Shown: positions 44,816 through 54,728 of the stretch, piece by piece | Layout of the letters: every line of letters starts with the position of its first letter | Numbering within the stretch: position 1 is the stretch's first letter | Source: Microbacterium proteolyticum | GTDB lineage: Bacteria > Actinomycetota > Actinomycetes > Actinomycetales > Microbacteriaceae | Reading direction: 5' to 3' | Assembly (NCBI RefSeq): GCF_014192415.1 | Contig: NZ_JACHXY010000001.1 | Coordinates: 1,550,001 to 1,614,000 of the forward strand | Length of the DNA stretch: 64,000 nucleotides | Notes under the pieces: model-generated | What the model saw: only the letters and a program-made list of their open reading frames with translations | Told to the model about the DNA's origin: nothing | Databases searched by the model: none | Position numbers and translations under genes: made by a program

Positions 44816-46144
44816 TCAACCGCCGGCCGTCATCCAGGCCTTCCCGCGCACCCGCAGGCCCAGCGTGAGCGCCCTCGCGAGCATGTAGACGCCGAAGAAC
44901 GCCGCGGCCACCCACGCGAGACCCGCCGCGCCACCCCCGGCGAACATGCCGACGAGCACGAGCGCGGGCACGTACGGCACGAGGTTCAGCACGCCGGCGA
45001 GGGCGAGGTAGCGCGCGTCGCCCGCGCCGATGAGCACGCCGTCGAGCACGAAGACGAACGCCGCGAGCGGCTGCGCCACCGCGAGCACGAGCAGCGCCGG
45101 CTGGATGAGCGCGGCGATCTCGGCATCCCCCGTGAAGACGAGGCCGATCACGGCCGATGACGCCGCGACCACGCCCCCGACCGCCACACCGAACCACACG
45201 CCCCACGCGCTCGTGCGAGCGAGGACGCGTCCGACCGTGTCGATGTCGCCGGCGCCGAGGGCGCGCCCGATCAGCGCTTGAGCGGCGATCGCCAGGGCGT
45301 CGAGCGCGAAGGCGGCCGTCGAGAAGATGGTGAACGCGATCTGCCAGCCCGCCAGCTCGGCCGAACCGAGACCGGTGGCCACGGTGACGGTCGCGAGGAA
45401 GGCCGCGCGCAGGCTGACCGTGCGGAGGAAGAGCCAGCCGCCCGACCGCACGGTTCCTCCGAGGCCCTCGCGTTGCGGACGCACGGACGCCGCGTGCAGA
45501 CGCGCGAGGCGCCGCACGACCAGGACGTAGGCGCCCACCATGCCCCACTGGGCTGCGACCGTGCCCACGGCGGAGCCGGCGATGCCCCACCCGAAGCCGT
45601 AGATGAACAGGGCGTTCAAGGCCGCGTTCGCGCCGAAGCCGAGACCCGCGATCCACAGCGGCGTCACGGTGTTCTGCATGCCGCGCAAGAGGCCGGTCGC
45701 GGCGAAGACGATCAGCATCGCGGGAAGGCCCCACATCGAGATCGTCAGATAGGTGCGGGCGTTCTCGGCCACGTCGGGCGCGGCACCGAACACGTCGACG
45801 ACCAGCGGGGACAGGATCGACCCCACCGCGGCGAGCACCGCACCGAGCGCGAGGGCCAACCACATGCCGTCGATGCCCACCGACACGGCGCGACCCGGTT
45901 CGCCCGCACCGAACCGCCGGGCGACGGCCGGGGTGGTCGCGTACGCGAGGAACACCATGAGCCCGACGATCGTGTGCAGCACCGCCCCGGCGATGCCGAG
46001 GCCCGCCAACGGAGCGACGCCGAGGTGCCCGATCATCGCGGCGTCGACGATGAGGAACAACGGCTCGGCGATGAGCGCGCCGAGTGCCGGAACGGCGAGC
46101 CGCAGAATGGAGCGGTTCAGCGTCTCGGGCGGCGATGTCGTCAC
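44816..46144 (-). CDS. MATE-family efflux transporter (DinF-like)
   Basis: A 442-aa protein with twelve hydrophobic segments in two six-helix repeats. It starts with LNRSILRLAVPALGALIAEP and LFLIVDAAMIGHLGVAPLAG, the MATE/DinF opening. Related pumps export cationic drugs or lipid precursors with H+ or Na+. The start is GTG 46144, 6 nt from TAGGCT. It is divergent from the M13 peptidase with a 93-bp shared promoter region. Confidence 0.9.
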   Translation of the reverse strand: MTTSPPETLNRSILRLAVPALGALIAEPLFLIVDAAMIGHLGVAPLAGLGIAGAVLHTIVGLMVFLAYATTPAVARRFGAGEPGRAVSVGIDGMWLALALGAVLAAVGSILSPLVVDVFGAAPDVAENARTYLTISMWGLPAMLIVFAATGLLRGMQNTVTPLWIAGLGFGANAALNALFIYGFGWGIAGSAVGTVAAQWGMVGAYVLVVRRLARLHAASVRPQREGLGGTVRSGGWLFLRTVSLRAAFLATVTVATGLGSAELAGWQIAFTIFSTAAFALDALAIAAQALIGRALGAGDIDTVGRVLARTSAWGVWFGVAVGGVVAASSAVIGLVFTGDAEIAALIQPALLVLAVAQPLAAFVFVLDGVLIGAGDARYLALAGVLNLVPYVPALVLVGMFAGGGAAGLAWVAAAFFGVYMLARALTLGLRVRGKAWMTAGG

Positions 46145-46150
46145 TCCCCG

Positions 46151-46156
46151 AGCCTA
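46151..46156 (-). promoter_or_regulatory. -10 box TAGGCT, leaderless MATE gene
   Basis: TAGGCT, then CGGGGA, then GTG at 46144. Confidence 0.5.
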
Positions 46157-46225
46157 GGACGCACCCCCGACACCGAACCGGACCCACCCGCCGCGGGTTC
46201 GGAGCCGGCACAGAGAACCGGCCTT

Positions 46226-46231
46226 TATCCT
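46226..46231 (+). promoter_or_regulatory. -10 box TATCCT, leaderless M13 peptidase gene
   Basis: TATCCT, then GTCTGC, then ATG at 46238. Confidence 0.55.
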
Positions 46232-46237
46232 GTCTGC

Positions 46238-48220
46238 ATGACCGACATCCCCCGCTCCTCCGGTCTCGCGCTCGACGAGCTCAGCGACGAGATCCGCCCC
46301 CAGGACGACCTGTTCCGCCACGTGAACGGCCGTTGGCTGGAGCGCACCGAGATCCCCGACGACAAGGCCCGCTGGGGCTCGTTCCACCTCATCGCCGAGC
46401 AGGCCGAGGCCGACGTCCGCACCATCGTCCAGGAGTCGCAGCACGCCGAGCCGGGCACCGAGGCCCGCAAGATCGGCGACCTGTTCGCGAGCTTCATGGA
46501 CACCGAGCGCATCCAGACCCTCGGCCGCGAGCCGCTGGCGCCGCAGCTCGGGCGCGTCGACGGCGTCGACGGCATCCCCTCCTTCCTGCGACTCGTCGGA
46601 GAGCTCGAGCGCGACGGTCTCAGCGGCCTGCTCACCCTGTTCGTCGAGCCCGACCCGGGCGCCCCCACGCGCTACGTGCCCGTGATCTACCAGGGCGGCA
46701 TCTCGCTGCCCGACGAGAGCTACTACCGACTCGACAACTTCGCCGAGACGCGTGAGGCGTACCGCGGGCACATCGCGCGCATCCTCGACCTCGCCGGCGT
46801 AGCCGAGGCCGCGGCATCCGCCGATCGTGTCTTCGCCCTCGAGACCGAGATCGCCTCCGCACACTGGTCGCGGGAGGACAGCCGCGATTCGGTGAAGACC
46901 TACAACCTGAAGACGTGGGGCGACGTCGTGGCGCTCTCGGGCGTCGACCTCGAGCCCTGGCGGGCGGGGGTGGCCCCGGGTCACGAGGATGCCTTCGCCG
47001 AGGTGGTCGTGTACCAGCCGAGCTTCGTCGGGTCGCTCGGCGGGCTGCTCGTCGATGGGCGCCTCGAGGACTGGAAGGCGTGGCTGCGCTTCAAGATCGT
47101 GCACGCGGCGGCGGCTTTCCTCTCCGACGACTTCGTGGCCGAGAACTTCGCGTTCTACGGCACGCAGCTCACCGGCGTCCCGGTCAACCGTGAACGGTGG
47201 AAGCGCGGCGTGAGCCTGGTCGAGGCGGCGCTGGGCGAGGCGATCGGCAAGGTCTACGTCGAGCGGCACTTCAAGCCCGCAGCGAAGGATGCCATGGACG
47301 GCCTCGTCGCCGACCTGATCGAGGCATACCGCCGCTCGATCCAGGATCTCGAGTGGATGACCGACGAGACGCGTCAACGTGCGCTCGCCAAGCTCGACAC
47401 CTTCGTCCCGAAGATCGGCTACCCGGTGCGGTGGAAGGACTACTCCGACGTCGAGGTCGATCCGACCGACCTCGTCGGCAACGTCCGTCGTGCGCACGTG
47501 TGGGAGCACGACCGCCAGCTCGCCAAGGTCGGCCAGCCGATCGACCGCGACGAGTGGTACATGACCCCGCAGACTGTCAACGCGTACTACAACCCGCTCA
47601 TGAACGAGATCGTGTTCCCCGCGGCGATCCTGCAGTACCCCTTCTTCGACGCCGATCGCGACGCCGCCGCCAACTACGGCGGGATCGGTGCGGTCATCGG
47701 CCACGAGATCGGACACGGCTTCGACGATCAGGGCAGCCGCTTCGACGCCGACGGGTCGCTTCGCGACTGGTGGACGGATGCCGACCGCGCGGCCTTCGAG
47801 GAGCGCACGAAGGCCCTCGTCGCCCAGTACGAGGCGCTCGTGCCGCAGGGCCTCGGCGACGAGCACCACGTCAACGGGGAGCTCACGATCGGTGAGAACA
47901 TCGGCGATCTCGGGGGTCTGGGCATCGCGATCGCCGCGTACCGCCTGTTCCTCGCGGAGCAGGGTGAAACCGAGGGTGAGGGACCCGTGGTCGACGGGTA
48001 CACCGGGATCCAGCGCCTGCTACTGAGCTGGGCGCAGATCTGGCAGCAGAAGGGCCGGGATGCCGAGACCATCCGCCTTCTCACCATCGACCCGCACTCG
48101 CCGAACGAGTTCCGGTGCAATCAGATCGTGCGTAACATCGACGCGTTCTACGCGGCCTTCGACGTCACCGAGGGCGACGCGCTGTGGCTGGACGCCGACC
48201 AGCGCGTCACCATTTGGTGA
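46238..48220 (+). CDS. M13-family (neprilysin-like) zinc metallopeptidase
   Basis: A 660-aa peptidase: zinc motif HEIGH at about 489-493, third ligand in ENIGDLGG (Glu553, Asp557), substrate-backbone motif VNAYYNP, and the C-terminal PHSPNEFRCNQIVRNIDAFY. No signal peptide or membrane anchor is visible, so it is probably cytosolic, like PepO-type bacterial members that degrade short peptides. The start ATG 46238 follows from the -10 box; the long frame upstream (from 45278) is antisense to the MATE gene. Confidence 0.94.
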   Translation: MTDIPRSSGLALDELSDEIRPQDDLFRHVNGRWLERTEIPDDKARWGSFHLIAEQAEADVRTIVQESQHAEPGTEARKIGDLFASFMDTERIQTLGREPLAPQLGRVDGVDGIPSFLRLVGELERDGLSGLLTLFVEPDPGAPTRYVPVIYQGGISLPDESYYRLDNFAETREAYRGHIARILDLAGVAEAAASADRVFALETEIASAHWSREDSRDSVKTYNLKTWGDVVALSGVDLEPWRAGVAPGHEDAFAEVVVYQPSFVGSLGGLLVDGRLEDWKAWLRFKIVHAAAAFLSDDFVAENFAFYGTQLTGVPVNRERWKRGVSLVEAALGEAIGKVYVERHFKPAAKDAMDGLVADLIEAYRRSIQDLEWMTDETRQRALAKLDTFVPKIGYPVRWKDYSDVEVDPTDLVGNVRRAHVWEHDRQLAKVGQPIDRDEWYMTPQTVNAYYNPLMNEIVFPAAILQYPFFDADRDAAANYGGIGAVIGHEIGHGFDDQGSRFDADGSLRDWWTDADRAAFEERTKALVAQYEALVPQGLGDEHHVNGELTIGENIGDLGGLGIAIAAYRLFLAEQGETEGEGPVVDGYTGIQRLLLSWAQIWQQKGRDAETIRLLTIDPHSPNEFRCNQIVRNIDAFYAAFDVTEGDALWLDADQRVTIW

Positions 48221-48262
48221 GGTCGCGTTTGTTGTCTTCATAACGAAGAAGGAGCCACGCTC

Positions 48263-49231
48263 GTGGGCATGCCCCCGGTTCCCGAGCCCGCCCTGCCCGA
48301 TCCCATCGGCGGGCCGGTGGCGTCGTCGCGACGCGACGCCCCGGCCCTGCGGGGCGCCGGCCGCAAGGGACCCAAACGCCTGCCTCGACGCGCGGCGGCG
48401 GGGAGGCGTTCGTTCACGGCGACGTTGCGCGCCCTCGACGAGCTGGCTGCGTCCGGTGCCCAGGTCTCGGTGCGCATCGACGACCTCGACGGGGGAGCGC
48501 AGGTGCTCGCGGGCGACGATTTCGTCACCCTCCCGGTCGGCGGTCTGGGGGTCGTGCCTCTGCTGGTCGAGGTGGCCGCGGCCTTCGAGGACGGGCGCAT
48601 CGATCCGCTCGAGATCCTCGATCGCGCCGCGGTGCAGGGCGCCGCGCACGGGGGCGTGTGGCAGCACCTGAAGGCGCCGGCCCTGCCCCTGATCGACGTC
48701 GCCATGCTCGCGGCGTCCTCGGGCGACGCTCTCGCCGTCAACGCGCTGCTGCACCGTGTGGGACTCCAGGCCGTGCGCGCGCGGATCGAACAGCTGGGAC
48801 TGCGGCGTACCGCCCTGCTCGATCGGTTCCGCGACGACCGCGGCCCCGACGACGCCCCTCACCTCGCCCTCTCGACCGCGCGCGAGATGGCCCAGGTGTT
48901 CGCGGGGCTGGTGAACTCGACCGTCGTCTCGCCCGGTGTGAGCGCGCAGGTCGCGGAGTGGCTGAGCCTGAACCACGATCTGTCGCTCGTGGCATCCGCC
49001 ACCGGACTCGACCCCTTCGCGCACGAGAACGACCAGCACGGGTTGCTGTTCGTCAACAAGACCGGCCGCGCGGCGGGGGTGCGCGCCGAGGCGGGCGTTC
49101 TCGGGGGTCCCCGCGCGGGAGTCGCCTACGCGCTCATCGTCAACTTCGACGACCTCACGATCGCGCACCGGCTCCGCGCGCACGACGCGTTCCGCGTGCT
49201 CGGGGTCGAACTCATGGAGTACGTGTACTGA
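48263..49231 (+). CDS. Class A beta-lactamase-like protein lacking catalytic residues
   Basis: The 322-aa protein follows the serine beta-lactamase fold: after a basic 50-residue leader come LDELAASGAQVSVRIDDLDG, PLLVEVAAAFEDGRIDPLEI, GVWQHL, ALAVNALLHRVGLQAVRARI and VNKTGRAAGV. By alignment with family memory, the S-x-x-K motif is replaced by G94-L-G-V97 and the SDN loop by SGD, while KTG is kept. It therefore should not hydrolyse lactams and may be a binding protein. No Sec signal is seen. The start is GTG 48263 behind AAGGAG at 48248-48253; ATG 48269 is an alternative. Confidence 0.78.
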   Translation: MGMPPVPEPALPDPIGGPVASSRRDAPALRGAGRKGPKRLPRRAAAGRRSFTATLRALDELAASGAQVSVRIDDLDGGAQVLAGDDFVTLPVGGLGVVPLLVEVAAAFEDGRIDPLEILDRAAVQGAAHGGVWQHLKAPALPLIDVAMLAASSGDALAVNALLHRVGLQAVRARIEQLGLRRTALLDRFRDDRGPDDAPHLALSTAREMAQVFAGLVNSTVVSPGVSAQVAEWLSLNHDLSLVASATGLDPFAHENDQHGLLFVNKTGRAAGVRAEAGVLGGPRAGVAYALIVNFDDLTIAHRLRAHDAFRVLGVELMEYVY

Positions 49232-49301
49232 CGCGCAGCGGGTCGCGTCCGTTCGTCGACCTGCACGAGTCGTCCCTCCCTCACGTCCTCGTCCCCACGC
49301 G

Positions 49302-49330
49302 CGCCACGGCGGGTCGGGGGTGCCGTGGCG
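49302..49330 (+). terminator. Terminator of the beta-lactamase-like gene
   Basis: CGCCACGGC (49302-49310) pairs with GCCGTGGCG (49322-49330) around an 11-nt loop. Confidence 0.65.
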
Positions 49331-49486
49331 AACGCGCACCGCGGGCGCCGAGCTCTGCGCGGAGGGACGGTCGGTAATCGTCCCCCTCCGGCGACGAGAA
49401 CGCAATCCCTCCCGGGCGCCACCTCCTCGCTGGGACCCTGGGGGCCCACCGATCGAAACAGCTTGAACGAAAGGGACTCCGAGGCC

Positions 49487-49762
49487 ATGTCTGACTCCTC
49501 TTCCACCACCGATCCGTTCGCCGACTCCAGCGGACCCGAGGGCCACTCCATCACCGACTGGACCGACCTCGGTCGCGAGATGTGGTCGTACCTGACCGGC
49601 CGCGGCGCCGCCGTCAACTACTCCTTCGTCGACATGACCGTCGAGGTGCCCCGCGACATCGGTCCCGACGCGCCCCGCGCGACGTGGAAGCTCAACGGCA
49701 CCCTCCGCGTGACCACGAGCGACGACACCGCGGCCGGGTCCGACCCGCACCGCGGCAGCTGA
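49487..49762 (+). CDS. 91-aa acidic protein of unknown function, coupled to an FHA protein
   Basis: The protein has a Ser/Asp-rich start (SDSSSTTDPFADSSGPEG), then SITDWTDLGREMWSYLTGRG and VDMTVEVPRDIGPDAPRATW. It lacks a Trp-x-Gly motif, so it is not an obvious WXG100 protein. It ends 14 nt before the FHA gene and probably shares its transcript. Similarity of context to type VII secretion accessory genes (an EccC lies at 60705) is only suggestive. ATG 49487 has AAAGGG at about 11 nt upstream. Confidence 0.6.
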   Translation: MSDSSSTTDPFADSSGPEGHSITDWTDLGREMWSYLTGRGAAVNYSFVDMTVEVPRDIGPDAPRATWKLNGTLRVTTSDDTAAGSDPHRGS

Positions 49763-49776
49763 GGGGCGGCGCCATC

Positions 49777-50670
49777 ATGGTGCGCCTCGACATCGACCTC
49801 GCCTTCTCGGAGCACGAGGAGGGGGAGGATGCCGACACCCCGCCGTTCGAGGGTACGATCACGGCCGCGGGGAGCGAGGTGCGCATCGTCGTGAGCGATC
49901 CCTCGCGGTTGCCCGGCAACGGCCGGCGAACGCTCACCGAGCTGTCCACGGTCGCCGACGCCCTGGCATCCCGAGGCATCTCGGTGAAGCTGGAGGGGCC
50001 GGACGGTCCGATCCTGCACCTCGGCGATGTCAAGAAGAGCGCTTTGCAGCGGGCGATGACCGGGTCGCGTCACATCCGGCTGGGGTCGGTCGCGGCCGTC
50101 ACGCCTCTGCTCACGCGCCGGAACAAGGGGCGGGCATTGGCGTTCCCGATCCCGCCCGAAACGCCCTTCCCCCTCGTGCCGACGGTCGGTCGCACTGTTC
50201 GCCGACGGATCACCACGACGCACTACACGCCCGGTTCGGGGCGACCGCGACTCATCTTCGCGGTCGGCGATGCGAGTTGGGACGGCTCGCGACCGCGCGA
50301 GTTCGACCTGTTGCCGACCAAGACGGTGATCGGGTCCGGCGAAGAAGCCGACCTGCGGCTGCCGGGCCTGGCGCCCGTGCACGCCGAGATCCGCCACGAG
50401 GGCGACGACGAGTACGTGCTGTACGGCTTCGATGTGGTCGGCGGCGGCGGGGCGCGCGAGCAGGGTCCGGGTCGCGACGGCGGCGGACGGATCCTCCGCA
50501 CCGGTGCCCGCATCGAGCTGGGCGACTGGCGGCTGGCTTATTTCCGCGCCGAGTTCGCCGATCACGGCCGCCCCTACGGCGGACGCGTCGGCGGCGAGCT
50601 CGCGCGTCAGCGCAAGCAGTCTCCCCGGGGCGGCACCGGTCCGCTCAGCCGCGCGAGCGACCCCGACTGA
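49777..50670 (+). CDS. FHA-domain protein
   Basis: A 297-aa cytosolic protein. Residues 1-120 form an uncharacterised alpha/beta domain (RLDIDLAFSEHEEGEDADTP, LTELSTVADALASRGISVKL). A linker leads to a C-terminal forkhead-associated domain at about 165-270, with TVIGSGEEADLRLPGLAPVH (GS and H motifs) and GARIELGDWRLAYFRAE. FHA domains bind phosphothreonine, so a Ser/Thr kinase partner is expected; none lies in this window. The disordered C-terminus (GGELARQRKQSPRGGTGP) could be a phosphorylation target. Confidence 0.85.
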   Translation: MVRLDIDLAFSEHEEGEDADTPPFEGTITAAGSEVRIVVSDPSRLPGNGRRTLTELSTVADALASRGISVKLEGPDGPILHLGDVKKSALQRAMTGSRHIRLGSVAAVTPLLTRRNKGRALAFPIPPETPFPLVPTVGRTVRRRITTTHYTPGSGRPRLIFAVGDASWDGSRPREFDLLPTKTVIGSGEEADLRLPGLAPVHAEIRHEGDDEYVLYGFDVVGGGGAREQGPGRDGGGRILRTGARIELGDWRLAYFRAEFADHGRPYGGRVGGELARQRKQSPRGGTGPLSRASDPD

Positions 50671-50980
50671 CACCGCACCGGGTCGGCCGGGCTCGCGCTC
50701 GGCCGGCCGGGGACGTCGAAACGGCATCCGTTCGTCGCGAATTCATCCCTCGTCGAGGCCGCATGTGATTACCTTCCATCGGATGCGGTCTCGATGAACG
50801 AATGCGTCCTCGGTCGGGCAGGGCTCGTGGTCGTCTCGGCCCGACCGCCTGGGCGCGCATGTTCGCCGGGACCGCCGTCGGTTCCGGTAGGCGACCTATG
50901 GTTTCGGCATCCGCCCCGGCCGTCGATTCCGGATGCCGACGCCGGATGCCGGACGCAGGATGCCGGACGCCGGCACTGAC
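50671..50980. other. Intergenic region with three GGATGCCG(G)ACGC tandem units
   Basis: No gene is seen in 310 bp. Three tandem 13-14 bp units lie at 50931-50943, 50944-50957 and 50958-50971, directly after the purU stop, and can pair into several weak hairpins. Confidence 0.55.
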
Positions 50981-51862
<882 letters not shown>

Positions 51863-51955
51863 CGGACCATTCTGCCGTGCCCGCGTGTCGCCCGCCGACC
51901 ATTCGCCCCCGTCGACGAAGCGCCGGCTTCGACGGTGAGCGGGGCACCGGGGTAC

Positions 51956-52000
51956 GGAATGTGCACCGGGGCGGTCGGCGCGCACCCCGGTGCACATTCC
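51956..52000. repeat. Perfect inverted repeat, 16-bp arms
   Basis: GGAATGTGCACCGGGG (51956-51971) and CCCCGGTGCACATTCC (51985-52000) are exactly complementary around 13 nt. It lies in the 217-bp region between the divergent purU and MFS starts, where a terminator is not expected. Confidence 0.85.
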
Positions 52001-52066
52001 ACGCCCCGGCGTCCGATCTCGACCCCCGAGACAACGTCCCCCCGCCGTGGTGTCGGGGGTCCCGGA

Positions 52067-52072
52067 TAGCCT
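52067..52072 (+). promoter_or_regulatory. -10 box TAGCCT, leaderless MFS gene
   Basis: TAGCCT, then GGATGCC (7 nt), then ATG at 52080. Confidence 0.5.
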
Positions 52073-52079
52073 GGATGCC

Positions 52080-53402
52080 ATGACCTCACCCCCGCGCCTC
52101 GACCGGCCGGGGTGGCGCACCTGGGCGCTGTGGGGCGTGGGTCTGCTCGCGTACGTCGTGTCGATCGTCAACCGCACCTCCCTCTCGGCGGTCGGGGTGG
52201 ACGCAGCGGTGCGCTTCGATGCGGACGCGTCGGCGCTGTCGATGTTCGCCGTCATCCAGCTCTTCGTCTACGGCGCGATGCAGATCCCCGTCGGGCTGCT
52301 GCTCGACCGGTTCGGTGCGCGTCCGGTGATCGCGATCGGCATGGTCCTGATGGCGGTGGGACAGCTCGTCATGGCGTTCGCCGACGCCGTGGGGATCGGC
52401 ATCCTGGCCCGCGTGCTCATCGGCGCGGGCGACGCCGCGATCTTCCCCAGCGTGCTGCGCGTGATCGCGACGTGGTTCCCGGCGCAACGCGCTCCGCTGC
52501 TCGTGCAGATGACGGGCATCATCGGCCAGTTCGGTCAGATCATCGCCGTGGTGCCGCTGGCCGCCCTGCTGCACGCGACGAGCTGGAGCGTCGCCTTCGG
52601 CAGCGTCGCGGGCCTCGGCCTGCTCTTCGCGGTGCTCACCTATGTCATCATCCGCAACCGTCCGCCCGAACGCCGCGCCGACCCGGTCGACACCTCGGTC
52701 GACACGCAGACCGGCGCGATCCGCGTCGTGACGTCGTCGGCCGACCTGCGCCAGGGATTCCGCGAGTCGTGGGCGCATCCGGGCACACGCCTGGGCTTCT
52801 GGTCGCATTTCGCCACGCCCTTCGCGGGTACGGCGTTCATGCTGCTGTGGGGCTTCCCCTTCCTCACCGCCGGTGAGGGCCTCGCGCCGGCCACCGCGTC
52901 GCTGATCATGACGACGCTCGTGCTGTTCGGCATCGTGTGCGGACCCGTGATCGGTGCGCTCTCGAGCCGCCATCCCACCCGCCGCTCGCGGTGGCTGGTG
53001 CTGCCGGTGGTCGTGTTCCAGGCCGTGATCTGGATCGTCGTGATCGCCTGGCCGGGGCCGGCGCCGGTGTGGCTGCTGGTGGTGCTGATGTTCGCCCTGT
53101 CGACCGGGGGCCCGGCGTCGATGATCGCGTTCGACCACGCCCGCACCTTCACCCCCAGCCACCGCCTCAGCACCGCCACCGGCATCGTGAACGGCGGCGG
53201 GTTCCTCGCGGCCCTCTTGGCGATCCTCTTCATCGGCATCGCGATGGACCTGCAGGGGGCGGGCACGCCCGAGACCTACTCGCTCGACGCGTTCCGCCTC
53301 GCCTTCCTCACGCAGGTGCCCCTGTGGGTGATCGGCGGGATCGCCATCGTCATCGAGCGCGGCCGCACGATCCGCCACGTGGGCGGCGTGCTGCCCCGCT
53401 GA
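52080..53402 (+). CDS. MFS transporter
   Basis: A 440-aa twelve-helix permease with the MFS loop LLLDRFGARPVIAIG between helices 2 and 3, LARVLIGAGDAAIFPSVLRV in helix 4, and a central charged loop RNRPPERRADPVDTSVDTQT. The motif set recalls the anion:cation symporter/hexuronate-type branch; the substrate is unknown. The start at 52080 is set by the -10 box. Confidence 0.87.
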   Translation: MTSPPRLDRPGWRTWALWGVGLLAYVVSIVNRTSLSAVGVDAAVRFDADASALSMFAVIQLFVYGAMQIPVGLLLDRFGARPVIAIGMVLMAVGQLVMAFADAVGIGILARVLIGAGDAAIFPSVLRVIATWFPAQRAPLLVQMTGIIGQFGQIIAVVPLAALLHATSWSVAFGSVAGLGLLFAVLTYVIIRNRPPERRADPVDTSVDTQTGAIRVVTSSADLRQGFRESWAHPGTRLGFWSHFATPFAGTAFMLLWGFPFLTAGEGLAPATASLIMTTLVLFGIVCGPVIGALSSRHPTRRSRWLVLPVVVFQAVIWIVVIAWPGPAPVWLLVVLMFALSTGGPASMIAFDHARTFTPSHRLSTATGIVNGGGFLAALLAILFIGIAMDLQGAGTPETYSLDAFRLAFLTQVPLWVIGGIAIVIERGRTIRHVGGVLPR

Positions 53403-53434
53403 CGCCCGGGCACGCCTCGGCGCCGCGCGCGAGG

Positions 53435-53833
53435 TCAGCCGCCGGTGACCCGCTGCCAGAGATCGATGAGGAGCGGCACGATGTCCGACGCCCGGTCGGC
53501 CGACCCGACGGCCACGGCGATGAGGGGGAACACCGTCACCGCGAGGGCGACGAGCACCGCGATGATCGCAAGGGTCCATGACATCCACGGACGGCGCCGT
53601 GTGACGGCCAGCAGCAGCGCACCGGCCACGACGACGAGGCCGAGCAGGGTCACTCCGACGACGCCGGCGAAGGGGAACGGCACGAGGCCGGCTGTGCTCG
53701 CCGTCGTCGCGGCGAGGAAGCCCACGAGCGGCAGGTAGAGGGCCAGGGCGATGATCGCCGTCAGGGCGGCACCGACACCGGTCGCGATATAGACGCCCCG
53801 GGGTCGGCGCGCGCGGGACGATGAGACGCGCAT
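53435..53833 (-). CDS. Small multi-pass membrane protein
   Basis: A 132-aa protein with a basic start (MRVSSSRARRPRG) and three to four hydrophobic segments: YIATGVGAALTAIIALALYL, LVGFLAATTASTAGL, VVGVTLLGLVVVAGALLLAV and WTLAIIAVLVALAVTVFPLI. No family is recognised. ATG 53833 overlaps the TGA of a 17-codon leader ORF (TGATG), and GAGG lies 10 nt upstream inside that leader, so translation is probably coupled. Confidence 0.65.
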   Translation of the reverse strand: MRVSSSRARRPRGVYIATGVGAALTAIIALALYLPLVGFLAATTASTAGLVPFPFAGVVGVTLLGLVVVAGALLLAVTRRRPWMSWTLAIIAVLVALAVTVFPLIAVAVGSADRASDIVPLLIDLWQRVTGG

Positions 53834-53886
53834 CACGGGAGCACCTCGGACGACGTCTCGCCGCGGGCCGTGAACCTGGATGCCAT
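53833..53886 (-). CDS. 17-codon leader ORF coupled to the small membrane protein
   Basis: ATG 53886 opens MASRFTARGETSSEVLP; its TGA overlaps the next ATG. GAGAGGA about 6 nt before the ATG is the best ribosome site in the region. The same design (54-nt ORF overlapping the next start) occurs at 13411. Confidence 0.45.
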   Translation of the reverse strand: MASRFTARGETSSEVLP

Positions 53887-54005
53887 GTCGTGTCCTCTCG
53901 TCGGTGACGCATTCGTTCGCATACGCCAGTGGGACGCGGTGACGAGGCGAAACGTCACGCGACAGCGGCACCCGAGACGCCGGGCGGCGATGAAAGACTC
54001 GGAGC

Positions 54006-54692
54006 ATGAGCGCGATCGTGATCCGCACCCTGGACGACGTCGACGGCATCCATGAAGCCGCCCGAGTCCTCGACGAGGTGTGGGGCGAGCAGGGCACGAT
54101 GCCGGCGAACATCCTCCGCGCCCTCGAGCACGCGGGCAACTACGTCGTCGGCCTGTTCGACGGCGACCGGATGATCGGAGCGTCGGCAGCCTTCTTCGGC
54201 CCGCCCGCCGAGAGGTCGATGCACTCGCACATCACCGGCGTCCTGCCCGGCCACCAGGGGAGAGGTCTGGGGCGGCAGCTCAAGGACCATCAGCGCGCCT
54301 GGGCGCTGGATCGTGGTGTCGGACGCATCACCTGGACGTTCGACCCGTTGGTGGCCAGGAACGCCTACTTCAACCTCGCGGTCCTCGGCGCCCGCGTGAC
54401 CGAGTACCTCGTCGACCACTACGGGGAGATGGCGGATGCCGTGAATCGCGGCGACGAGTCCGACCGTCTCCTGGTCGAGTGGCCTCTCGCGGAGCCCCCC
54501 GCGTCGCCGCCGACGGATGCCGAGGTCCTGGCCGTCGTGGCCGTGCCCGACGACATCGAGGTTCTCCGTCGCGACGACCCGACCCTCGCCGCCGAGTGGC
54601 GCAGGCGCGTGCGCGACGACCTGCGCGGGCAGCTGGCATCCGGTCGCCGCATCGGCGGCTTCGATACCCGCGGCTACCTCATGGTCACGTGA
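54006..54692 (+). CDS. GNAT-family N-acetyltransferase
   Basis: A 228-aa protein. The acetyl-CoA site is HITGVLPGHQGRGLGRQLKD (the Q/R-x-x-G-x-G/A pattern) at about residues 76-95, followed by ITWTFDPLVARNAYFNLAVL, a block seen in the long GNAT group that includes predicted menaquinone-linked acetyltransferases. The substrate is unknown. AAGACT lies 6 nt before ATG 54006, a weak leaderless -10. Confidence 0.87.
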   Translation: MSAIVIRTLDDVDGIHEAARVLDEVWGEQGTMPANILRALEHAGNYVVGLFDGDRMIGASAAFFGPPAERSMHSHITGVLPGHQGRGLGRQLKDHQRAWALDRGVGRITWTFDPLVARNAYFNLAVLGARVTEYLVDHYGEMADAVNRGDESDRLLVEWPLAEPPASPPTDAEVLAVVAVPDDIEVLRRDDPTLAAEWRRRVRDDLRGQLASGRRIGGFDTRGYLMVT

Positions 54693-54693
54693 T

Positions 54694-54726
54694 GCGCGGG
54701 GGAGCGACGCCTGCTCGCCCCCGCGC
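54694..54726. terminator. Bidirectional terminator
   Basis: GCGCGGGGG (54694-54702) pairs with CCCCCGCGC (54718-54726), with further AGC/GCT pairing inside, between convergent genes. Confidence 0.75.
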
Positions 54727-54728
54727 GG

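Noticed and set aside
49487..49762. WXG100/ESAT-6-like secretion substrate
   Set aside because: The size fits, but no W-x-G turn between two helices is present.
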